Assembly: GCF_030272615.1 (NCBI RefSeq)
Contig: NC_081405.1
Span: forward strand, 608,890,677 to 608,954,676
Direction: 5' to 3'
Source of the DNA: Cryptomeria japonica
Lineage: Eukaryota > Streptophyta > Pinopsida > Cupressales > Cupressaceae
DNA length: 64,000 nucleotides
Numbering within the stretch: position 1 is the stretch's first letter; every line of letters begins with the position of its first letter. A program made the translations under genes and the position numbers. Positions 36,393 through 48,186 of this stretch are shown here, piece after piece. The notes beneath the pieces are model-generated. The model was not told where the DNA came from. It saw only the letters and a list, made by a program, of their open reading frames with translations, and made no database searches.

Positions 36393-37931
36393 TGTAAGAG
36401 CCCTTGTCCTTTCAACACTTGTTTTTTCATTTTGTGTGGTTTGACATTTTTTCAAACACTTGGCATGCATTCATCTTAGAATTGAATTTTGAGTTTTTTT
36501 AGGAGTTAATGGCTCTGACACCACTATAACATACAACCTTCTAGCTCCCTTATTTTTTAGTGTTTGTTTTTAATGTTTGAATTGTGTTTCTGCAAATGGT
36601 TTTGATGATGAATTTCAATATTTTTTCATAGCAATATATTATGGCAAATTAGAAGGTATTTATTTAAGTTAAACTTAGTAAAATTTGAACATTACATAGG
36701 TAATACATTGTTGAAACAGATTTTTCCAGCAAGCTTAAATATTTAATTTTTTAATAAAATACTAATAATCCAGTTCATAAAAAAACCTCTATAATACAAA
36801 TCCAACATATCCAAAAAGTGCAGCAATACTTTCATTTGGGCTACTCAAAAAATTCACTCGAACAACACTATGAAATATTGAATATCTACAAAATCACTAT
36901 AGCAAGTTACTGTAGCAGTGTACTATAGCAACAAAATTGTAGTGAAGTACTATAGTATTGTACTGTAGCAACAAAACTATAGTGAATTTACTATAACAAC
37001 GTCATTGTTGCAGGACACTGCAAAAATCTCTTTTTTCTTTTTTTCCTTTTTTTAGTTGCCACAAATGCTCTCCATCCAAAAAATCATAAATTATTCAAAT
37101 AAATCTCCAAGAAGCTCATAGATTTAAATTTGCCTACAAATCTTCATGAATTTGTAAATGAAACTATTCATCATAAATAAGTTATCTCCTCCAATGCCAA
37201 TCTTAAAAATTAAACTCTTTGAAACCCTAATAACTCTTGAAACTGATCATTGAAGAACAATGTGAAATCTAAAATAAATCCACTGATAAATGGGATTGAG
37301 ATTCCATCCAATCTAAAGAACCTAAGGTTTTTCATCCTAGGGCATGAAACTGAAAGCTAGAATCTCCCAAATTTTCTAAGAGAAAGTGATAAAACAATCA
37401 TATCCAGAAAAGCATACAAATTGCCCTTATATTCCTTCCCAAAGAGATCAACTCCTCTTTCTTGGAAAATGTGGGATAAATAAAGTTCTTTTTTATTTTA
37501 ATCTTTTAATCTTGTATTTATGAGTGCCATGTACTTTAAGTGAAAAGGGACATTTAATATTTATAACACATAAATTTATGTGTCCCACTAAATTTATTAA
37601 ATAACAACAAATTTAATAACTCAATTTTTACTTTAGAACTCAGCTTTATTGTTAAATAATAAATATCACCTAGTAATTAAACCCCTAGCTGGTATTAAAC
37701 CATTACCATTGACATAATTGTCATCGAAGAATTCACTGACCTAGCCACTCACTTACTATAAATAGTAAGTATCTCAAAAACACCTCATGACACATCAAAA
37801 TCGCTTGCAACCTAAACTGCCGATGCTAAATATTCTCAAGGTCCCTTTAATGTCTTGATTAGCCTATGGGAACATGGAGAAATAGGATAATGACAACATC
37901 ATATAGTGAGTGCAAGAAAGGGGACATTACA
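36393..37931 (-). repeat. 5' LTR of F
   Basis: Uninterrupted 1539-bp LTR, plus-strand ends TGTAAGAGCCC and GGGACATTACA. Aligns with 10125-11363 and 13013-13363. Contains the degenerate ACTATAGCA array at 36893-37020. Confidence 0.88.
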
Positions 37932-38536
37932 CCATGATAATCCATGGACAATGCAAATTAAAATAGATGAATGACCACCTAGTGAATGAGATAGATGCTC
38001 GTTTCAAAGCCAATAAAGATTAGCAATCAACAATAATGAAGAATATGAAATCAACTAAGCCTACCTAATCAATAATAAAAATGCCTATAAAAGCACCAAA
38101 ATACCGATGCAAATGAAAGAAAATAATATGCCTGTGAACTTTGATGCAAAAATTGAATACATAGTCACCAGGGATAAAATACTCTAGTCAAGATGAAATA
38201 GCAGTGAAAAATAATAATTCACAAACAAAATAGTAAATCATATTGAATATATGATTGCAACAGATAATAATAGAGAATTTTCTCTACCTAAGATAATTAC
38301 ACAATAAGAAGATAGTTGAGATCTCCAAATGCAGTCTATAACAACCACGTGGAATGGATGAATGGCCCATTATTAGATTGATGATGATAATGTGATTTAA
38401 TGGGAAATAAAAAATAGAGTAGATTGGGGGCTACCAAATGAAATAACAGGAGAGATATATCACCAATTTATAATATTCCAAGGACCTTAATTATTTTGGG
38501 GAGATCTTTCAAAGATGGAAGCAATGCAGGTCTCCT
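37932..38536 (-). other. G1: 5' internal part beyond F
   Basis: Resumes element G1 after F: CCATGGACAATGCAAATTAA matches CCATGGAGAATGCAAATAAA at 53924, and the match runs to TATGCCTGTG (54099-54108), where element D is inserted in G2. The remainder up to the primer binding site is unmatched in this window. Non-coding. Confidence 0.7.
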
Positions 38537-38548
38537 GCTCTGATACCC
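38537..38548 (-). promoter_or_regulatory. Primer binding site of G1
   Basis: The minus strand reads GGGTATCAGAGC and continues AGGAG, next to the LTR end; close to the initiator tRNA-Met complement. It fixes the element's orientation as minus. Confidence 0.75.
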
Positions 38549-38843
38549 TGTTGGAGTCGGGATGACTACCTCCTGAAAACTTTCACAACAAAAAAAATTA
38601 TTAGAAGAATGAAAAATGTATTGAGATGCTTTAAAAAATACATGATACTATATTTATATAGAAAAAAGGTAAGGGATGAGTCAACACAAATGAGGTCATG
38701 CGCCTTAATAGGATGATAGGGTCGGTAGAGAGTAGATAAACACCAACTACTAATCAACAACCCAACAACAACTAATAAATGCACCTAAAAGGATAAATTT
38801 TTTAGTTGAACTTCAGCTTGAGTAAATAATTTTTACTCCAAAA
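38549..38843 (-). repeat. 5' LTR of G1
   Basis: Runs from TGTTGGAGTCGGGATGAC to TTTTTACTCCAAAA. Matches 7749-8050, including the CAACTAATAAATGCACCTAAAA stretch and CTTGAGTAAATAAT. Confidence 0.72.
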
Positions 38844-41800
38844 CTTTTGATAAATTAAATGAAGGATGAGGATTAAATAAATTAATTAAAGTTAACGGAG
38901 TCCACTCAAGAATTTGGATAAGATAACTAAAATAATAATAAAAACATATCTTTTTGAGGTCCTAGGGGAATAATATTATATTAAATTAATTCATTAAATA
39001 GATAATGAGGAGTTTTTGATTTAAAAGATGAGATTGATTAATGAGATGGTAAATAGATTTTTTTTTTAAAGTCGAATAATTAGATCAAAATAATAAAATA
39101 TTATTTAATTAATTACTAAATTATATAAAACAATAAAAGATAATTATAATTATAAATGATAAACGACGTGATAAATGACTATAATTAATCTATAAATAGT
39201 AAATGATTTGATAAATGACTAATGTAAGAGGAAAAAAAGATTAATTACTAATAAGTGATGATGGTACACTAACAATTAATAATGAAGTTTACAATGTTAT
39301 ATTAATATTTATAATAATAATAGATACCATTAATATTATATTTTTGCATCACAATGTGCCCCATCGTGTGCATACTACCTCCATCTTTGCATGCCTTATG
39401 TATATCTTTAGCCATGGATTTGTTGGAACCTCTAGCACTTTATCCTCACAGATGGTTTTAGACCTACCCCTAGATTTGTATTTGGACTTCACAAATTTGC
39501 ATGGTGTTCTAGGAGTATTTTTCCTCAGGTTTCATCCCCTACCTATAACACTAAGTACTAGAAAATGGCCAAGGAATCTATGTCTTCTATATGCATGAAA
39601 TCTTGACAATTGACATCTTACTCTTCTCATGAAAAAGGTTGAGGACTATGCTATTGTGATGTGGTTCATATCGTGCATCCTTTTAATTATTTAACTTTTT
39701 TAATGTAAATTAAGTTTTTTTGATATATATTTTAGTTTGTAGTTAAAAATTTGTTAATTTTCAACTTCGGTTGGGTTTACCAATGGTTGAAAATCAAAAC
39801 CCAATGCAACCAAGTTGTCCTCCACTACCAAACTCTCCACAACCAAACCCTCCTTCAATTTAGGAGTTGATAAATTATATCAATTTGACTATATTAAAGA
39901 ACATTTGTGAATTATACCACAAGAACCCTCAATTTTCCTCAATGAAAGCTACCTTAGAGTCAATAATCTATAGCATTAAATACCCTAGATAATAGAATAG
40001 CTCATTTAAAGAGTGGCAAGAGGCTATAAGGTTACAATATTTTGATGGCTTATCATATGGGAAACATAAGGAAGTAAACATTTTCAAAGCCCAAATAGCC
40101 TAGATTTTTATCAATCCTAGAATTAGAAAACATATTGAAATGTGCAAACCAAAATATTAAATTAAATGGTACATGCATTAGAGAATCATAGATAGTTTTT
40201 GTTATCATTGGTGGATGATTTTTAATAAAACACCCAACAAAATTCTCAGTGTCCCACAATATATTCTTTAAAAACTATATGTTAATTTTTTCAAGGGTAT
40301 GCATGTGAACCATTTTGACATGGGATATTTCAAGGTTGTAGGTAGAGGAATGCCTTAGGTTAGACCTAGGAAAATTATAGTAATATAGGAACATTATTGG
40401 CCCTCCAACTATTGGTCCCCCACCTTTGATATAACACCCAAATATTTGTGTAGATGTAACCTTGTAGAGGATATTGGCCACACACTCTTTGACTAGCCAT
40501 TTGATCACATAGAGATCTCTATTCAATCAACTGTAGGACCTTGATACACCTACTAGATTGGTGATGCTAGTATAGCTTCCTCAACTCCACATATTTGTGT
40601 GGTCGATACTTACACTATGTGCCAAAACACATGTTTTTTCCCTCTTAGACAACTTACTAATCCTCCCATCGACACAACCAAATACAAAGTCCATAATATG
40701 TTAGATTTACTAGAAGAGATGACAAGAACAAGAACATATCCTAGATAGTCATTGGGTGTTAGAGAAAAGGAGGATGTTGGATCTTATAAACATCATGTAG
40801 TGGTAAGACTTGGATTAATTTCACAATGCATTTTATCTTAAACTAATATTTATAAGAGATATTAATACTAATGTATATTTATGTAATCCATTTAACATTT
40901 GATGTTTCAAGATGATATAACACATATCTGAAATGGAAAAACTTCAACATTTTTATTTGGTCTACATACCTATATGGTATACTTATTTGCACATAGATGT
41001 TAACAAATTTTTTATTCTATACACATATTATTTAAATTATCATTAATTTAATTGTATATTAATTTATATATAGATCCTTTTTTACTCTTGTAGGATACTG
41101 TAAGTGTGGTTGAGGTGAAATGTTTTTTAACCTTTGATAGTACACTACATAATTGAGCAAAGGTAATTGAACATAATTTCAATTGAAACAATAGTTTAAA
41201 AATAGGTTTAGCTTAATTCACACAAGAGTTAAAAAAGATAACTTAAACCTAACTTGACAACATTTGCATATGTTACAAGAGACCAATCATGATTATTTTT
41301 TTCACCCAATCCTTTAGTCAAATCTATAAGTATAAAAATAACCTTAAAATTTTTAAATTCAAATTTACATTTGGGCTAAAGTTGACTGCTTCCCATATTA
41401 TTGCTATGAGCTAACTCAAGAGGGACATGTGTTTACTTGTGCATTAAGGTTTTATTTGTATTATTGTTATGAGCTAACTCAAGAGGGACATGTGTTAACT
41501 TCTGCATTAAGGTTTTGTGTAAAAGGACATATTAATTCAGTTTTGATAAATCAAAGATCTCTTATTCTAATGTAGACCATCACATAGAGTGCCTTACATC
41601 ATCAACATTAATATTTGGCAAATTAACATATTGTGTGATTGCTTGTTACCTTCTATCCTTATGTGAAAATGGTTAAATCTAATACCAAGGGTTTGACCAA
41701 AGGAGAAGACCCTTGACTAGCAAAGTCCTCAAACTATTTCATTAACAAAAGTTATTTATAATTAGATCCATTAGATCCAAATGAGTGAGGTACTTCACGT

Positions 41801-42350
41801 TAAGTGACCAAAATTTAATATAACATTTATGTACAAAAAGGTGAGGTCTACAAATAGAATTCACTTTTACAACCATGAAGTTCAATTTCTTGAACACATA
41901 TTTGATATAATATAAAATAAATGTCAAGTAGTCATTTTTCAAAACATTCTAATACCATATATAATATAGGAAAACATATTGGATCACTAAATTGGATCCT
42001 ATAATCAATGTCAACATACAAAACTAAACTCGTCCATAATTATCATTTCAAAATTTATATGCTTATGGATCATCATTTATCCTTTCGTTTGGTATTTTTC
42101 AATCACCACATAATTTTTTTTAATTAATTTTAGTGTTTTCTAAACCTAAAGTTAATCGAAAGAACCAAGAAGACTACTGGTTGGACGAGGGCCGAACTTA
42201 AACATCTCACATTTTCAAGTAAACGATAACGATATATTTGTTATTTGGGACATTTGAAACTCCAGTGCGAACCCTCCCTGAAAATTTCAAGGCCACCTAG
42301 CAATAAGCTACAGGCGAAGTAATTCAATACTCCAATTTATGTACATTCCA
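38844..42350. other. Unassigned AT-rich stretch
   Basis: About 3.5 kb without a recognised gene. Frames such as 39344-39598 (plus) and 40275-40526 (minus) have no known motif. Around 39870-40080 the plus strand has a weakly coding-looking run (LYHKNPQFSSMKATLESII, EWQEAIRLQYFDGLSYGKH) that may be a worn transposon remnant, but I could not place it. The only clear structure is the 63-bp tandem duplication at 41397-41522. Confidence 0.5.
41397..41522. repeat. 63-bp tandem duplication
   Basis: Two adjacent copies (41397-41459, 41460-41522) sharing TATGAGCTAACTCAAGAGGG and CATTAAGGTTTT, with only a few differences. Confidence 0.85.
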
Positions 42351-42355
42351 CTCCG

Positions 42356-42366
42356 TTATATAAATA
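42356..42366 (+). promoter_or_regulatory. Possible TATA box of the TIR gene
   Basis: TTATATAAATA, 317 bp before the TIR start codon. In such AT-rich DNA a match of this kind is expected often by chance. Confidence 0.3.
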
Positions 42367-42682
42367 CTTGTATCTTTTGATATATTTTATAATGACACCA
42401 GCTTTAACACAGCTTGTTGATGGGGGAAATCAAATTCCACTAAAGAATTAGCACGGTGATTAAACACACTAGAACAATTGATTCCAACCTACGCCGAAAT
42501 CTTTTTACTATTATAATATTTTTGTTTTGAATTTATTTGTAACTGTATGATATAATCTATTATAATATTTTTATTTTGACTTCAATTGTAAATGTATGAT
42601 AAGATTTCTAGAGTTACTATTAATTGTTTGACTAAATAATATTTATGTATAGTGGAAATATATCCCTAGCTGTGTAAGAACC

Positions 42683-43153
42683 ATGGAAAACACTCAGACC
42701 AATGCTTTCCAGACACTCAGAACTACATACGATATTTTTATCAATCATCGTGGAATCGACTCCAAGGAAACCGTGGCGAGTCTCGTTTATCACAATCTCC
42801 AAAACAAGGGCTACAATGCTTTCTTGGACAAGAAGTCTGTTCAAGTGGGAAGGAGAATACCCAGATCAATAATGGAGGTTATTCTCAGTGCTGCTGTGCA
42901 CGTAGCCATTTTTTCAAACAACTACGCTGAGTCTGCTTGGTGTCTGAAGCAACTCTATCTTATGTTCAAAAGTGAGACAGCTATAGTCCCTGTGTATTGG
43001 GGAGTTCAACCTTCCGAACTTCGCATGAAAGACAAAGACACAGCATATGCTCGAGCTTTCCAGATTCACAAGCGGACTAGAAAAATCAGGACACAAAAGC
43101 TTAAGAAATGGAAGAAGGCTCTGAGTAAGGTTTCACGTATACAGGCTGATTGA
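42683..43153 (+). CDS. TIR-domain protein, TIR-only or truncated TNL
   Basis: 156 residues, a TIR domain from residue 14 to about 150. TTYDIFINHRGIDSKET is the first strand and BB-side motif, YNAFLDKKSVQVGRRIP the second block, AAVHVAIFSNNYAESAWCL the third, then TAIVPVYWGVQPSELR and KLKKWKKALSKVS. The order and wording match TIR domains of gymnosperm TIR-NBS-LRR immune receptors, which cleave NAD+ in plant defence signalling. At residue 90 (WCLKQL) the family's catalytic glutamate of WCL.EL is glutamine, so NADase activity is doubtful. The frame stops where a TNL would normally continue through an intron to the NB-ARC domain, and no NB-ARC or LRR sequence follows within the window. The ATG at 42683 is the only one in frame ahead of the domain. 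It is surrounded by unassigned AT-rich DNA, so it may be a TIR-only gene or the surviving first exon of a lost TNL. Confidence 0.8.
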   Translation: MENTQTNAFQTLRTTYDIFINHRGIDSKETVASLVYHNLQNKGYNAFLDKKSVQVGRRIPRSIMEVILSAAVHVAIFSNNYAESAWCLKQLYLMFKSETAIVPVYWGVQPSELRMKDKDTAYARAFQIHKRTRKIRTQKLKKWKKALSKVSRIQAD

Positions 43154-46127
43154 TGTAGACTTTTAACGATCATAAGGCCAAAATTAGTTTGGAATTATCA
43201 TTCTTATTATTTTTTATTTTTCCCTTTCAATCTTTCCTTCATTCAAGATGTTGACAAGCTCCTCTAATTTCTTACCAGTTTCTTAACAGTAATCTATTGT
43301 TAAGATATTGACGTATTTGTCTTAGATGTTCATGAATGCATCCACTCCATAATAAACTGTTTTGTTTATTTCACTGTTCTTGTGAAAAATAAATACCTTT
43401 TCTTTTTTATTATCCTATTTCAAATTGAAGTTAATGAGAGTTAATTCTTAATTGAACAATCCAAAGAATACTATCCTCTTATATAGGCATAATTAGGTGC
43501 CGAGTTAAAACAATACCCGTATCGTACGGACATAAAGCCATCTGTCTGTGACGCTATAGCCATAATTAGGTGCCGAGTTCGAATCTGCACCACCCGTCAA
43601 GCATTATATACATTAGAGAAAAAAAACCTTTCCATACTCAACCCTGTAAGGCTTGGCTGACAGTCAATGTTTGTAAATATGCGTGTTTATGTGGATTTAC
43701 AATTTTATGAAATGTTTATGATTCCTGCGACTGAATATATTTTTTGTTTTCCATCTGCGACAATGATTAAATTGATTACACAACAATCTTATTGATATAT
43801 TGTTATTTCGTCAGGGAAGAGATTGGAGAACCTATTCAAAACAAAAGTTTGTTAGATTTTCTTCTTCCTTAATGTTTCACTCACAAACAGATCATATTAT
43901 TCCAGCAAGCCTTTCGACCTGTTTGTTAGCTTTATAGTAAGAACTTATCACCCAATTATAGTACTGTACTGCTTTTTACTGGTTGGGAATTAACAAGCTA
44001 GTAGAAAATTGAGATCCATTATCATCTTTGGAACATGCTCTACACTACCATCGTCATTAGTAAAGATTCCAACTCTTATATTATAATATTTGATGATCCT
44101 CTAAATTATTTTATCTTGAGATTTCTTTCTTTATATTTCTTGTAGAAATGAGAAGATATCTTAGATACATAATGGTTTTCTCTCTCTCTTTAATGGGTGG
44201 AGAAGTGGTGTTTTCGATCTAAGACTATCTATAGCATTTCATGCCAAGCATACGCCATTAATATAACAAATTCCACATTCAATGTGTTCATCTAAACTTC
44301 TTTTTTTATTCTCTAATATGAGAAAACACTATTTCTTAAACATTGAGTTTCATCTTTTCTTATCTTTCAGAGAGAATCTTTCATGTTTTCTTTCTTTTTG
44401 GAGAGGATTTTTTACTAAGATTTTTCATTTTTTTAAATGTTTATGAGAGACTCATTTATACATAGATATTTAATCAAGTCTCGTAGACGAGACCCATCTT
44501 TCCATCTTTATATATTTTGTTTTCTCTATGCTGCTTTGAAGGGGTGGTTTTGGTATGAATAGGAGTAATTTTTAACCATTTCTATTGTTGGATCTTTTTA
44601 ATACCTAGTCAATTAAGTTTATTTAAAGAGCCTTTAGAAAATTTTCACTTAAATCTTTTATCATTAAGATTAAGACACATTTCATAATGTTACGTTGTTC
44701 TATGTCCCACCTTGACCTATATATCATATTTTGTTTGCATTCTTTCATAGAAATATAATTTATTATTATCATATTGATCTTCTAAGCTCTTTATGCTTTC
44801 TATTAGACCTCTAGATATCAAGTAACCATCTCCTTAAATAGATTTATATAAATTAAATTAAACATAGGAAAATTTTGATTATATATTCATAACAAATTAT
44901 TATTTAAAAAATCACTAAATTTACTATTTATAGATCTAATAAATGTAGAATCTAGTGCCACTCATTAAAAAATATAGTTAAATCATTCAATTAAGACATT
45001 ATTGATTAGAAATATAAAATAATAATTTTATTTAAATTATATTTATATACAAAACACAAATGTTCAAAACTAGTAAATATATGCTCTTTCCCATCCATTA
45101 GTTTATTCCATATATATAAAAGATATATAAATTCATCTTCCTCAAGACTTATAATATGCCACAACACATTAAACATTTACATATATTTTACTAAACATGT
45201 AGTGGAAATAGTTAGTTTTCTTTAGTGACAAATTCGATCAAGAACTTCATGGTATGAAAAACACATCTCACAATAGAACTCATGATAAGTACAAATAATT
45301 GTTCAAAATCTTATTATTGTTATTAAAAATATGTGTAAATATTTCACTACCCAATCTTCATAATGCAAAGTGTCTTTTTAAGTTTTTGATAGTGAATTCA
45401 CCATTGTTTTTTGTAGTAATAAGAATTTAAAATATTTAACAATTTAAATTAAAATATTAAAAACTTTCACTTTACAATTACTTAAAAATCTAATCAAATA
45501 ACATTTGAAGAAAAACTAAACTTTATTTTAATAATCTTTTTTAAAGATTTTTTTGATAGCACCTAAGCTTTTAATTAGAATGATGATTTTTCTATGATAA
45601 ATTATTAATTTGGAATCTATATTGTAAATCAATTAGCTTTTGATCCCTAGAAAGAATTTATATTTATGATGAAGTATTAATTTGGCATCTATATTGCAAA
45701 TAAGTTTTTTTTTATTCATAAATATGACCATAGTACATGTATAAAGGAATGAAATGAAAGGAGTCCAAATTTTTATAGATGTACAAATGTGTGAACATTA
45801 GTGTTAGAACTATGAGAGAAATTTAGGAACTAATTGTAAATAGTATTTTTCTTTTATGTTTTAGGAGTTAGTGAAAATTATTTGACATTATTTTAAAGGA
45901 AAATCTATTGGTTTGGTATCTTCTTTAAATCAATGAACATACTTTTGAATAATTTTGGTTATTATTCAAACATATGGTCTTATGTATTGAAATCATATTG
46001 CTTCTTAAAAAGAACTGTTAACTTACAAAAGACTTATATTAAATTAGAGATTTATCTTTGGTGATGAATTATTGATGATTTCATCCATTTACAAGTGATC
46101 TTATCATGTTCTAGTAAAATACATAAT
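43154..46127. other. Unassigned AT-rich stretch after the TIR gene
   Basis: About 3 kb, non-coding as far as I can see. AATAAA-type signals near 43351 and 43390 could serve the TIR gene. I searched for an NB-ARC P-loop, kinase-2 or GLPL motif and saw none. A possible 3' splice site with an open frame follows 43815 (CAGGGAAGAGATTGG), but the frame resembles nothing known. Confidence 0.5.
43488..43579. repeat. 19-bp direct repeat, with a B-box-like motif beside it
   Basis: CATAATTAGGTGCCGAGTT occurs at 43488-43506 and again, perfectly, at 43561-43579. The second copy runs into GAGTTCGAATC, which resembles an RNA polymerase III B box as in tRNA-derived SINEs. No convincing A box or poly-A tail was found. 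Confidence 0.5.
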
Positions 46128-46883
46128 TACATATTTCATATTACTATAGATGCTTTTATTTCATATAGGTTAGGTTTTATTTATTAGTTAAATTTTAGTC
46201 ATAAAAAATATTAAGTTTAATATTTGAAAGAAAATCTTTAGCAATTACAAGTTTGAGTAAAATATCACTACTCTATTACTAATCATAGAATGGAAATTAA
46301 GATATAAAATGTGGAAATCTAATTATAAGAGGACTATTAATGTACAAATAGATCATATTTTCTATGTCAAAATATGGATACACACTTTTTCCAAAATTTT
46401 GAACCCACAAAAAAATGAAAAATTATTAATAATAAATTTGAAAAATGAAAACAAATAAAGTAACAGAATTAGTATATATCACACTGATTCTGAAAATTGA
46501 TATTTTTATGATGGGTGATCCAACAATACTAGGTTACACTTTCTCACCAAACTTGATATTGAAATCAGTATTTTGCACTAGATCTTCACTCATTAAAACT
46601 TATAGTAGGTAAATCATTAAGAATTTCAAGATGAAGAAAATTATTGAGTTTGAATATTTTTTATTCATATTCTAGATATATTTTTTGTGCAAACAAAAAA
46701 AGTAATAGAATTACTATATTTCACAATAAACCTAAAGATTAAGATTTTTATGATCACTTGCTCATGAATATAGTATACAAATCGATGATAAGAAATATTA
46801 AAATTTTAATATACAATTTGATAGAATAAATTTAAAGACTTGAATCTTGAAAATGATGATAGAAACGGGTATTTATTTATTTT
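46128..46883. repeat. Repeat shared with 6974-7748
   Basis: Second copy of the left flank of element G. Shares ATATAGGTTAGGTTTTATTT, GGACTATTAATGTACAAATAG-like and CTAGATCTTCACT stretches, and leads into the G2 LTR at the same point. Confidence 0.75.
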
Positions 46884-47180
46884 TGTTGGAGCTAGGATCA
46901 TGAGCTACAAAAAAACTTCACAAGAGAGGAAGTAATATTTCTCTAGAAGAATGGCCACTATATTGAGATATTTACAAAACGTACAATAGCTTTCTTATAT
47001 AGGCGAAAGGCAAGACATGAGAGAACACATGATGAGGCCATGTATCTCAATAGTATGAGAGGATAGGTAGAGAATTGGTTAAAATTAAATATCTATCAAC
47101 AACCTTGCTGCAACTAATAAACCTAGAATAATAAATCCTAAGTTGAACTTAAACTTGACTAAATAATATTTACTCTAATA
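46884..47180 (-). repeat. 3' LTR of G2
   Basis: TGTTGGAGCTAGGATCATGA to AATATTTACTCTAATA, matching 7749-8050 and 38549-38843. Confidence 0.75.
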
Positions 47181-47221
47181 GCCCCATTAAGTGCAACTTA
47201 GGGAGGAAAAATATTATGCAA

Positions 47222-48186
47222 GGGTAAAAGCACAAAACTATGTCATGTTTCAGGCCAACTTATCAGCACAAGTGAATTGAAGCAATTCTAACTCAAAAAT
47301 AATTTTAGTCAAACATATGGTCTATATAGATTCATTATAGCTAACTTATATATAGGCCACAAATTTTCCAATTGGAATTTTCTACTAAATATATATTTTA
47401 CACAACTTTGGGTCTAATTACCAAAAAATACAATAAATTTAAAAAAATCGATGTTTCAACACTCCTACTCTCATAAATAATATTTTTTTTGAAATGCAAA
47501 AAATACCCTTTTATAGATCTATAAGTGAATTTTCCAAAATATGTATCTTTTAATATTTCAATCAGTTTTTTATATTTTACATTTTATTTTTATTGAAAGT
47601 TGGTCATCAGTACTAAAATATAAGGTTGATCATCTTGTCAAAAAAAAAACCAAAATTTATTTAAACTTTAAAAAAAATATATGATGTAGTAGAGAAAAGA
47701 ATCTATGTCAAGATGATGTAATTCTTTTCTAATTTGGATAAATAATTAAGAAAAAGGATGGTGGGAATTGGAAACAATTATATTTCACACAACTTTTCAA
47801 ATTTAACAAAAAATAAATATTTATATAAAGTAGTAAAAAATATATCCATGCACTAAACTTTCAAGTTGTCAATATACACAAAAAAATTGAAGATAAAAAG
47901 GTAAAATTTACTAAATGAAGTGTAGTGCCTTGTGTAACTTCAATTTCACCATTTTCTCAACAACTAAATTATTGTGTTTACTTTATTAAAAATTGTATTC
48001 AAATAATTTTTTAAATTTTTGTAAAAATTACAAACATAAAATAGAAAAAAGAATATAAATTTTATTAGTTTACATCATTTCAAAATTCAGAACATATATT
48101 TCACTTTCTATTGATTTAATTTAAAAAGTTGAATCAGCATTGACCATTTCCTTTATAAAAGTGTGACACAACTTTGTACTTTTACC
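47222..48186. mobile_element. Non-autonomous TIR DNA transposon
   Basis: About 965 bp present in G2 and absent from G1, where ATTATGCAAATGGTGCAATAC is continuous (8083-8103). The ends are inverted repeats: GGTAAAAGCACAAAACTATG at 47223 and, reversed, GGTAAAAGTACAAAGTTGTG at 48186, matching at about 19 of 23 positions, all differences being transitions. The flanking duplication is short (probably CAA, 3 bp). AT-rich, no coding frame. A 3-bp duplication would suit PIF/Harbinger or CACTA, but the ends match neither well enough to decide. Confidence 0.75.

Larger units (their letters stand above)
10125..37931 (-). mobile_element. Gypsy-type LTR element F, pol-less, carrying a PDS5 fragment
   Basis: LTRs of about 1.55 kb (TGTAATGTCC..GTTACA on the minus strand) lie at 10125-13363 (interrupted by a retroposon) and 36393-37931. 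The primer binding site is at 36382-36391, and a purine-rich tract abuts the 3' LTR at 13364-13376. The target duplication CAATG / CCATG flanks it inside G1. Without insertions the internal part is about 4 kb. It holds, in element order, a PDS5-like fragment, a zinc-knuckle-like stretch and several unassigned short frames, and no recognisable protease, integrase or reverse transcriptase. The LTRs differ by about 11-14 % by eye, so it is old. Broken, with several breaks. Confidence 0.75.
7749..38843 (-). mobile_element. LTR element G1 (gag-only type), with nested F, C and E
   Basis: Short LTRs (about 295-302 bp) lie at 7749-8050 and 38549-38843. The minus-strand primer binding site is at 38537-38548 and the purine-rich 3' end is at 8051-8062. 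Without the F insertion the element is about 3.3 kb. The only coding trace is a gag-like region; no protease, integrase or reverse transcriptase was found. This fits the non-autonomous TR-GAG class. F is inserted with a 5-bp duplication (CAATG / CCATG). Old and broken. A second copy is at 46884-54108. Confidence 0.65.

Noticed and set aside
39344-39598. 84-codon plus-strand frame
   Set aside because: No recognisable motif, composition like flanking DNA, no supporting context.
43540-43620. tRNA gene
   Set aside because: Only a B-box-like match; no acceptor stem, anticodon arm or A box could be drawn.
43815-43925. Second exon of the TIR gene after a splice site at 43815
   Set aside because: The frame after CAGGGAAGAGATTGG is short and unlike NB-ARC; the splice match alone is weak.
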